NCBI GenBank assembly: GCA_900549555.1
Contig: UROO01000010.1
Coordinates: 1-35,273 of the forward strand
Direction of reading: 5' to 3'
DNA from: an uncultured Collinsella sp.
GTDB taxonomy: Bacteria > Actinomycetota > Coriobacteriia > Coriobacteriales > Coriobacteriaceae
DNA: 35,273 nucleotides
Shown here: piece after piece, positions 22,618-28,513 of the stretch
Layout of the letters: the number at the start of each line of letters is the position of its first letter
Numbering within the stretch: the stretch's first letter is position 1
The notes under the pieces: model-generated
Databases searched by the model: none
What the model was told of the DNA's origin: nothing
What the model saw: only the letters and a program-made list of their open reading frames with translations
Translations under genes and position numbers: made by a program

Positions 22618-23874
22618 ATGGCATTGCAGTTTACAGAGCGCGAGTTTATACCCGTGCTGCTCGGCGGCGATATCAACGCCTATTCGGTGGCGCGCGCCTT
22701 CTACGAGGAGTATCAGGTCAAGAGCCTGGTCTTTGGCAAGTATCAGACGGGTCCTGCATACCGCAGCCAGATTATCGACTATACGCCCAATGTGGATATC
22801 GACACTATGCCGGTCATGATCGAGACCGTCAACGGCATTGCACAGGCCAATCCCGATAGGAAGATTATCCTCATGGGCTGCGGCGATAACTACGTCGCGC
22901 TTGCCGCACAGGCTCAGGATGCCGGCCAGCTTGCCTCCAACGTCATCGCGCCCTATGCGCCCTACAGCATGCTCGAGCAGTGCCAGAAGAAGGAGATCTT
23001 CTACGAGCTGTGCGAGAAGCACGGTGTGCCCTATCCGCACACGTTTACCTTTACCATGGCGATGCTCAACGCCCAGGGCGAGGCTTCCGCCGAGGTGCTC
23101 GACCAGATCGACTTTCCCTTCCCGATGATTCTGAAGCCCTCTGACGGCATCATGTGGTGGGAGCACGAGTTCGAGGGCCAGAAGAAGGCCTACGAGATTG
23201 CCGATCGCGCCGAGCTGGAGCAGGTCATTCGCGATGTGTACGCCAGTGGCTACACCGATGACCTCATCTTGCAGGACCGCGTGCCCGGCAACGACGAGTA
23301 CATGCGCGTGCTTACCAGTTATTCCGACCGCAACGGCAAGGTTCGCATGATGTGCCTGGGTCACGTGCTGCTCGAGGAGCATCAGCCCCATGGTGTCGGC
23401 AACCACGCCTGCATCATCACCGAGCCCAACGACGAGCTCATGGGTGGCGTGCGCAAGCTGCTTGAGGACCTTAAGTTCACGGGCTTCTCCAACTTCGACG
23501 TCAAGTACGACCAACGCGATGGTTCGTTTAAGTTCTTCGACTTCAACACGCGTCAGGGCCGCAGTAACTACTACGTCACCAACAGCGGCTTTAACGTTGC
23601 CAAGTACGTGGTGGATGAGTACGTCTATAACCGTCCGTTTGAGCCGGAATTTGTGACGGCGCAGGACGAGGCTCTGTGGATGGTCGTCCCCATGGGTGTC
23701 GTTGACAAGTATGTCAAGGACCCCGAGCTGCGTGCGAAGGCGCATCGTCTGGCCAAGGAGGGCAAGGCCGCCGATCCTTCGTTTATGAAGGGCGATTTTG
23801 TCTTTAACCGCTGGTTGCGCATGTGGCACACCAAGCTGCGTCACTTTAAGCTGTTCAAGACGTATTACAAGTAG
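22618..23874 (+). CDS. ATP-grasp ligase resembling D-aspartate ligase (Asl-type)
   Basis: The 418-residue ATP-grasp enzyme strongly recalls the Enterococcus faecium D-aspartate ligase, as I remember it. Common features are EFIPVLLGGDINAYSVARAF, MGCGDNY, KKEIFYELCEKHGVPYPHT, DFPFPMILKPSDG, LILQDRVPGNDEYMRVL, MMCLGHVLLEE, GFSNFDVKYD and FFDFNTRQGRSNYYVT (metal and ATP ligands in the last). That enzyme adds D-Asp to the Lys side chain of peptidoglycan precursors. The next gene is an Asp/Glu racemase, the same pairing as in enterococci. The start follows AGGAAG. It acts in the cytoplasm on UDP-MurNAc-pentapeptide. Another D-amino acid substrate cannot be excluded. Confidence 0.82.
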   Translation: MALQFTEREFIPVLLGGDINAYSVARAFYEEYQVKSLVFGKYQTGPAYRSQIIDYTPNVDIDTMPVMIETVNGIAQANPDRKIILMGCGDNYVALAAQAQDAGQLASNVIAPYAPYSMLEQCQKKEIFYELCEKHGVPYPHTFTFTMAMLNAQGEASAEVLDQIDFPFPMILKPSDGIMWWEHEFEGQKKAYEIADRAELEQVIRDVYASGYTDDLILQDRVPGNDEYMRVLTSYSDRNGKVRMMCLGHVLLEEHQPHGVGNHACIITEPNDELMGGVRKLLEDLKFTGFSNFDVKYDQRDGSFKFFDFNTRQGRSNYYVTNSGFNVAKYVVDEYVYNRPFEPEFVTAQDEALWMVVPMGVVDKYVKDPELRAKAHRLAKEGKAADPSFMKGDFVFNRWLRMWHTKLRHFKLFKTYYK

Positions 23875-23958
23875 ATGAGCGCGGCGCCCGCCCGGTTTGC
23901 AACGGACGGGCGCGGGCATGATACGAGCAATTGCATGGGCGTCACCAAGGAGGCGGCG

Positions 23959-24705
23959 ATGGAAAAGCTGGGAGTTATCGGCGGCATGGGCGCTGAGGCC
24001 ACGTCGTATTACTACGACCAGGTCGTGCGTCATACGGCTGCTGCCTGTGATCAGGAGCATATCGACATGGTGGTGCTTTCCAAGTCGACCATGCCCGACC
24101 GTACGCTGGCCATCAAGACCGGCGAGCATGCCGAGCTGCTGGCGACCATGAAGGAATGTGCACGGGCACTCGAGGGGCTGGGCTGTGCCCATATCGCCAT
24201 TCCCTGCAACACATCGCACTACTTCTACGACCAGATTCAGTCGTTTACCAAGGTGCCGATTATCCACATGCCGCGTGAGTCGGTGCGCTATGCCTTGGCG
24301 GGCGCGGTGATGGGGGAGTGCGAGTTCGATCCCAACCTGAGCATGCCGTCCGAGCCGGTGCGCAAGATCGGCATCATGGGCACTGACGGCACCGTGGGTG
24401 CAGGCGTCTATGGGCGCGAGTGCGAGGCCGCGGGCGTCGAGGTCGTCTATCCCAGCGAGAAGCGCCAGGCCGACGTGATGTCGCTGATTTATGATGACGT
24501 GAAGGCCGGACGCGAGCCCGATATGGACAAGTTTGACCGCGTGATGTGGGAGTTCGCCCGCAGTGGCTGCGACCGCGTCATTCTGGCCTGCACCGAGCTC
24601 TCGGTGCTGAAAAAGTACCGAGAGATGCCCGAGATTACCCTTGACGCCATGGACGTCCTGGTGCGCGAATCCATCATCCGCAGCGGCGCCCCCTACCGCC
24701 TGTAG
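23959..24705 (+). CDS. Aspartate/glutamate racemase family protein
   Basis: The 248-residue cofactor-independent racemase begins KLGVIGGMGAEATSYYYDQV and has the two catalytic cysteines in IPCNTSHYF and LACTELSVL, the family hallmark. Aspartate is the likely substrate because of the adjacent D-aspartate-ligase-like gene. Family members also act on glutamate and other amino acids. The ATG at 23959 has AAGGAGG five bases upstream; the longer open frame from 23875 has no ribosome site. It is probably co-transcribed with the ligase (84-base gap) and supplies its D-amino acid. Confidence 0.9.
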   Translation: MEKLGVIGGMGAEATSYYYDQVVRHTAAACDQEHIDMVVLSKSTMPDRTLAIKTGEHAELLATMKECARALEGLGCAHIAIPCNTSHYFYDQIQSFTKVPIIHMPRESVRYALAGAVMGECEFDPNLSMPSEPVRKIGIMGTDGTVGAGVYGRECEAAGVEVVYPSEKRQADVMSLIYDDVKAGREPDMDKFDRVMWEFARSGCDRVILACTELSVLKKYREMPEITLDAMDVLVRESIIRSGAPYRL

Positions 24706-24711
24706 CCCTCG

Positions 24712-24746
24712 ACCTGCCAAAAAGGGACAGGTTTATTTTGGTAGGT
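24712..24746. repeat. Palindromic repeat related to the AACCTGTCCC family
   Basis: ACCTGCCAAAA (24712-24722) and TTTTGGTAGGT (24736-24746) are inverted ends with one wobble. The core between them, AGGGACAGGTTTA, is the reverse complement of the AAACCTGTCCC core seen at 3757-3789. Confidence 0.6.
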
Positions 24747-24764
24747 TTTATCTGGGGGAACAGT

Positions 24765-24801
24765 AAGGCCTCGACTCGTTTGGTGCGAGCCGAGGCCTTT
24801 T
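24765..24801. terminator. Bidirectional terminator between racemase and ecfT
   Basis: AAGGCCTCG (24765-24773) with ACTCG pairs with CGAGC-CGAGGCCTT (24786-24799) and ends in TTTT on the plus strand. It lies between convergent genes. Confidence 0.85.
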
Positions 24802-24829
24802 GAATTTATCGGTTGCCGGTGGCGATGGG

Positions 24830-25576
24830 TTAGAACAGGAAGCCGAGGACAATGAGGGCAATGCTAACAATAAGCATGGCAATGTCCTGGCCCTTGATGG
24901 GGTAGCGCTTGTACGAGCTCGCGCGCGTGCGCAGGTAGAAGCCGCGCTGCTCGGCCGCCAAGGCCGTGGCATCGGTTTTACCCACGCTCGAAATCAGTAG
25001 CGGCACGCACAACGGCAGCATGAGCTGAAGCTTCTTGATGGGGTTCTTGGTGTCATACTCGATGCCGCGTGCGGTCTGCGCCTCCATGATGGCGTTCATC
25101 TCCTGGCCAAACACTGGCACAAAGCGCAGTGCCGTGGTAAAGGTGAAGGCATAACGATACGGAACGTGCAGCACCTCGACGCAGGCGTTGGCAAGGTCGT
25201 TGAGCTTGGTCACCATGAGCATCAGAATAAGCGGAAGCGCCACGCCCAGCAGACGCAGACAGGCCTTTGTTCCGGTGATGAGGCCTTCATCGGTGACAAA
25301 GCTCCATACCACGTTGCCATCGCGCATAAAAGCCAGCTGCAGCACCAGCATGATGAGCGCGAGTGGAATCAGTAGCTTGAGCAGCGCGAGCAGGCGGTCG
25401 ACGACGCCGGCGTAGGCTCCCAGCGCGAGCGTGAGTGCCAGAAAGCCCAGCAGTGCCACATAGGTGTCGGACAAGAAAATGCCGATGATGATGGCGGCGG
25501 CGAGGCCCAGTTTGATGACGGGGTTCAGGCGGTGTAGCAGCGTGTCGCCCGGCATGTAGTCGATGACGTTAACCAC
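24830..25576 (-). CDS. ecfT: ECF transporter transmembrane component T
   Basis: The 248-residue integral membrane protein has about five hydrophobic segments. It carries the two coupling-helix motifs of EcfT with Ala/Arg-Gly: EAQTARGIEYD and AAEQRGFYLR. It links the substrate-binding S component to the ATPases. The start is GTG at 25576, overlapping the ecfA stop by 8 bases. GAGGAG lies ten bases upstream, inside ecfA, which favours translational coupling. The frame reads open further upstream only because it overlaps ecfA. Confidence 0.93.
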   Translation of the reverse strand: MVNVIDYMPGDTLLHRLNPVIKLGLAAAIIIGIFLSDTYVALLGFLALTLALGAYAGVVDRLLALLKLLIPLALIMLVLQLAFMRDGNVVWSFVTDEGLITGTKACLRLLGVALPLILMLMVTKLNDLANACVEVLHVPYRYAFTFTTALRFVPVFGQEMNAIMEAQTARGIEYDTKNPIKKLQLMLPLCVPLLISSVGKTDATALAAEQRGFYLRTRASSYKRYPIKGQDIAMLIVSIALIVLGFLF

Positions 25577-27320
25577 GGCGGACCATCTCCTCGGTAATGC
25601 GAACGATATCAGTGACCTCACTCACCTGCGTAAAGGAGGGCGAGACGGTGGATGCCAGACGGCGCGAGAGTTCGATGACCTGGGGCGGCTCAACGTAGGC
25701 ACGCTGCATGAGTTCGATGTTCGAGAATAGCTCGTGCGTGCGGCCGCGGTCGAGGATGCGACCGTTGGCCATCACCACGATGCGCTCGGCAAAGTCGGAA
25801 ACGACTTCCATGTCGTGACAGACCATGATGACGGCGCAACCGCGCTCTGCCATGGTGCGCACCGTTTCCATGACGGTCATGCACTCGCGGTAGTCCAGGC
25901 CGCTCGTGGGTTCGTCGAGCACCACGATCTTGGGCTCGATCACTACAACGGATGCCAGCGCCACCATCTGGCGCTGGCCGCGTGACAGCGAGAACGGTGC
26001 CTCGTCGGCGGGCAGGCCAAAGCGGTCGATGACCAGCTGGGCGCGACGCAGGGCTTCGGCGCGGTCGATGCCGGCAAGCTCTAGACCAAAGGCGACCTCG
26101 TCGAGCACGGTGTCTTTGCAGATTTGGCGGTCGGGGTTCTGGAAAAGCGTTGCCACTTCGCGTGCGATGCGGCTCGTGGGAACCGATGCCGTGTCCAAGC
26201 CCGTAACGCGTATGCTGCCCGATGCGGGCTTGAGCAAACCCGTGAGCAGTTTGGTGAGCGTGGTTTTGCCGGCTCCGTTTTGGCCGACAATGCCCACGAG
26301 CTCGCCGGGATAGAGCGTCAAGTTGAGGTCGTGGACGGCGGCGCCTCCATGGGGGTAGGAAAACTCGACATGGTCAAAGGTGAGCACCGGCTCGTCGTCT
26401 TTCGCATGCGGACGCAGCGACGGCGCGTGCGGGGAGCCTGCGGGCGCCTGGGTATCGCTTGTCGCACGGTCGGGGTCGACGATTCCCGCGATCAGTCGTT
26501 CTGCCTCGTCGACATCCAGACAGGGCGTGCCGCTTACCAGGCCATCGGCCTCGAGACTGTTGAAGATGCGCGTGACGCGCGGGCAATCGACACCGATGGC
26601 GCGAAGCTCGTCGGTGTGCGCAAAGACCTCGTGCGGCTCACCTTGCAGCGCGATCTGACCGTGATCGAGCACCAACACGCGGTTGCAGTACTCCGAAAGT
26701 AAAGCGACCTTTTGCTCAACGACGACGATGGTGATGCCGAGCGCGCGGTTTGCCTCACGTAACGTTTCGAAGACCAAGGTGGAACTGGCGGGATCGAGCG
26801 CCGCGGTTGGCTCATCGAGTACTAAGACGCGCGGACGCATGGCGAGGATGGCGGCGATGGCTACCTTTTGCTTTTGGCCGCCCGAGAGGGTGGCGATCTC
26901 GCGGTCGCGTAGGTCGCTGATACCGACGGTCTTAAGCGTCTTGCTCACGCGCTGCTCGATCTGGTCGTGCGGAACGCCAAAGTTCTCGAGGCCAAAGAGC
27001 ATTTCGTCCTCAACGACCGAAGCGACCATCTGCGTGTCGATGTCCTGCAGCACGCTACCGACGATCTGTGATATGTCGGTAAGCGAGACCTCGCAGGTGT
27101 CGTGGCCGTCAACTAACACGGAGCCATAAAAGGCGCCGGTGTAGTGGTGAGGCACGGCGCCCGACAGACAGGCGGCAAGTGTGGACTTACCGGCGGCCGA
27201 GGGCCCGATGATGCCGATGAAATCTTCCTTGTTCACGCTGAGCGAAACATGGCTGAGCGCCTGCTCGGTTTGCGTGCCATAGGAGAACGAGACATCGTCG
27301 ACGTTGATGATCGTTTCCAT
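25569..27320 (-). CDS. ecfA: Tandem ECF transporter ATPase (two ABC domains in one chain)
   Basis: This 583-residue protein replaces the usual EcfA1/EcfA2 pair. Domain 1 has Walker A GPSAAGKST (39-47), signature LSGGQ (145-149) and Walker B VLVLDEPT (Glu170). A linker of about 40 residues rich in Pro and Ala (280-310) leads to domain 2, with GQNGAGKTT (346-354), signature LSRGQ (445-449) and IVVLDEPTSG (Glu470). The Gly-to-Arg change in the second signature is the only unusual residue. Fused ATPases of this kind are known from ThiXYZ/YkoEDC-type and other ECF systems. It drives import of the substrate bound by the S component encoded 213 bases upstream. Confidence 0.94.
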   Translation of the reverse strand: METIINVDDVSFSYGTQTEQALSHVSLSVNKEDFIGIIGPSAAGKSTLAACLSGAVPHHYTGAFYGSVLVDGHDTCEVSLTDISQIVGSVLQDIDTQMVASVVEDEMLFGLENFGVPHDQIEQRVSKTLKTVGISDLRDREIATLSGGQKQKVAIAAILAMRPRVLVLDEPTAALDPASSTLVFETLREANRALGITIVVVEQKVALLSEYCNRVLVLDHGQIALQGEPHEVFAHTDELRAIGVDCPRVTRIFNSLEADGLVSGTPCLDVDEAERLIAGIVDPDRATSDTQAPAGSPHAPSLRPHAKDDEPVLTFDHVEFSYPHGGAAVHDLNLTLYPGELVGIVGQNGAGKTTLTKLLTGLLKPASGSIRVTGLDTASVPTSRIAREVATLFQNPDRQICKDTVLDEVAFGLELAGIDRAEALRRAQLVIDRFGLPADEAPFSLSRGQRQMVALASVVVIEPKIVVLDEPTSGLDYRECMTVMETVRTMAERGCAVIMVCHDMEVVSDFAERIVVMANGRILDRGRTHELFSNIELMQRAYVEPPQVIELSRRLASTVSPSFTQVSEVTDIVRITEEMVRRG

Positions 27321-27338
27321 AGATACCTTTCATAGTCA

Positions 27339-27382
27339 TTGGGGACGTTCTTACATGACTGGTCGCCTAGGAACGTCCCCAA
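27339..27382. repeat. 12-base inverted repeat inside the ECF operon
   Basis: TTGGGGACGTTC (27339-27350) and GAACGTCCCCAA (27371-27382) are perfectly complementary around a 20-base loop. The GGGAC part recalls the other palindromes in this window, but the core differs. Confidence 0.65.
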
Positions 27383-27426
27383 AAGCTCGTTGTTTGGGAC
27401 AGTCTTTGGTGGTGAAGCACGGAGAC

Positions 27427-27525
27427 GGCTTTACGAGGTGCCCCAGGTTGGCGCGAAAGAGGAGCGAAGCGCACTTGGGTACGCGAGCGACGAATAAACG
27501 CCAAGATGGGGTAGCTCGTAAAGCC
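27427..27525. repeat. 99-base long hairpin element inside the ECF operon
   Basis: GGCTTTACGAG (27427-27437) pairs perfectly with CTCGTAAAGCC (27515-27525). Inside it CCCCAGGTTGGCG (27441-27453) pairs with CGCCAAGATGGGG (27499-27511) apart from two mismatches. It fills most of the S-component/ecfA spacer. No reading frame of note lies in it. Confidence 0.65.
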
Positions 27526-27532
27526 GAGCAGG

Positions 27533-28105
27533 TTAGTTGAGCTTAAGGGCCTTCTGGACGGGCATGTAGAGGGCGCCGACCAGAATGGCGTTAAATACGG
27601 CGGTCATGGCGACGACGGGCAGCATGGCTGCGGCGAGCTCGCCCACCACGCCGAGCATGGCCATCTTTATGACCATGAAGATGACGCCCGAGACAAAGGT
27701 TGTCACGAAGGTTGCGACGATGGCGACGGCGGGCTTAACCTGGCCGCCCTTGGCAGCAGCGTTGACAATGACGGCCATGAGCATGGCGGCGATGCCCTCG
27801 GCGGCAAAATCGACAAACGGCGATGTGGTGGTGATCTGGATCACGGCGGCCGAGATCAGGCCGATGACGAGTGCCTGACCGATGTCGGGGCGAACGACCA
27901 GGATGGTGAGACAGAAGGCTGAGATAATGAACTCGGGACTGATCATGCCGCCCGAGATGCCGGAGATGGCCTTGCCGACGGTGAAGTTGAGGATGAAGCC
28001 GGCGGCAAGCAGGATGGCGAGCAAGACGAGGGCGCGGACGTCGAGTTTGCCGCGGTCGGCGGTCTGGACGGTGCGGGGCTGGGCGGTGGTGGTGTTCTGA
28101 GACAT
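27533..28105 (-). CDS. ECF transporter S component, probable tryptophan-specific
   Basis: The 190-residue membrane protein has a short polar N-terminus (MSQNTTTAQPRTV) and about six hydrophobic segments (LVLLAILLAAGFILNF, FIISAFCLTILVV, and others), the size and shape of an ECF substrate-binding subunit. It is the first structural gene of an operon with ecfA and ecfT. The protein alone does not tell the substrate. The leader upstream encodes a peptide with three Trp codons and a terminator, which argues strongly for tryptophan. AAAGGA lies eight bases before the ATG at 28105. An upstream open stretch to 28219 overlaps the attenuator and is not coding. Confidence 0.85.
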   Translation of the reverse strand: MSQNTTTAQPRTVQTADRGKLDVRALVLLAILLAAGFILNFTVGKAISGISGGMISPEFIISAFCLTILVVRPDIGQALVIGLISAAVIQITTTSPFVDFAAEGIAAMLMAVIVNAAAKGGQVKPAVAIVATFVTTFVSGVIFMVIKMAMLGVVGELAAAMLPVVAMTAVFNAILVGALYMPVQKALKLN

Positions 28106-28152
28106 GGTGAAAATCCTTTCGGAGGGGAAGTACAAGAGAAGAAAGCGGAGGC

Positions 28153-28279
28153 GCGTGATGCGAATGCGATCGGGCTCGAGATAGAAAAAGGCCCCCGGTC
28201 GAAACCGGAGGCCTTCCAATCACCTAGAGCGCAAAAACAGGCGTGAGGGACTCACTGTCGACCGATCGTATTCGCATCA
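28153..28279 (-). repeat. 21-base inverted repeat enclosing the attenuator terminator
   Basis: On the minus strand GCGTGATGCGAATACGATCGG (28279-28259, within the leader peptide frame) is complementary at 20 of 21 positions to the sequence 28173-28153 downstream of the terminator. The repeat therefore brackets the terminator hairpin and ends before the S-component ribosome site. Confidence 0.8.
28185..28215 (-). terminator. Attenuator terminator of the ECF operon
   Basis: On the minus strand AAGGCCTCCGGT (28215-28204) pairs with ACCGGGGGCCTT (28199-28188), 12 pairs with one wobble and a TTCG-type loop, then a run of five T (28189-28185). It lies 37 bases after the leader peptide stop and 83 bases before the S-component start, the usual attenuator position. 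Confidence 0.9.
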
Positions 28280-28320
28280 CGCCACCACCAGTTGTTGAGA
28301 GACTTCATCGTGTTCATCAT
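28252..28320 (-). CDS. Tryptophan-rich leader peptide (attenuation)
   Basis: A 22-codon frame starts at ATG 28320 with AAGGAG eight bases upstream and ends in TGA at 28252. It encodes MMNTMKSLNNWWWRDA and a few more residues, with three consecutive TGG codons at 28290-28282. Directly after the Trp codons, GGCGTGA can pair with TCACGCC near 28246-28240, which is the expected 1:2 pairing; a terminator follows. NNWWWR resembles Trp leader peptides of other actinobacteria. When charged tRNA-Trp is scarce, a ribosome stalled here should free the downstream RNA and allow the ECF genes to be transcribed. It has no other expected function. Confidence 0.88.
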   Translation of the reverse strand: MMNTMKSLNNWWWRDANTIGRQ

Positions 28321-28378
28321 CTTGGTGGCTCCTTTCGTGATGCCGTGGCGCGGTCGCACCTCGTTGCTGTTGCGCTGC

Positions 28379-28384
28379 ACTATA
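28379..28384 (-). promoter_or_regulatory. Probable extended -10 promoter for the Trp leader
   Basis: On the minus strand TGC-TATAGT (TATAGT at 28384-28379) forms an extended -10 box about 58 bases before the leader peptide start. No good -35 box is visible. This lies in the 408-base gap 28106-28513, which otherwise holds the leader, the attenuator and an AT-rich hairpin. Confidence 0.55.
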
Positions 28385-28406
28385 GCACAGCGAAGTGTGT
28401 GCGGGG

Positions 28407-28427
28407 AAATCTTTTTTGAAAAGATTT
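28407..28427. terminator. AT-rich hairpin downstream of the C69 dipeptidase
   Basis: AAATCTTTT (28407-28415) and AAAAGATTT (28419-28427) pair perfectly. It lies about 90 bases after the dipeptidase stop and upstream of the Trp leader promoter, so it may end the dipeptidase transcript, though it does not look like a standard terminator. Confidence 0.4.
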
Positions 28428-28513
28428 CGGCGGCGTTTCCTACCGGTCAAAAGGGCAGGCCGAGCGGTCGGGATGACTCATGCGACCCGCCCGTTTCTTG
28501 CAACGCGAGGGCC

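Noticed and set aside
23881..23921. GC-rich inverted repeat between the D-Asp ligase and racemase genes as a terminator
   Set aside because: The arms match only with a two-base slip and no T-run follows; an operon without termination is more likely.
22555..24720. 721-codon minus-strand frame opposite the ligase and racemase genes
   Set aside because: It spans two clear plus-strand genes and their spacer. Its open length is explained by GC-rich codon bias, and no family features are visible.
27427..27525. The long hairpin in the ECF operon as a CRISPR unit or structured RNA gene
   Set aside because: There is a single copy, no repeat-spacer pattern and no known RNA family landmarks; it is kept only as a repeat element.
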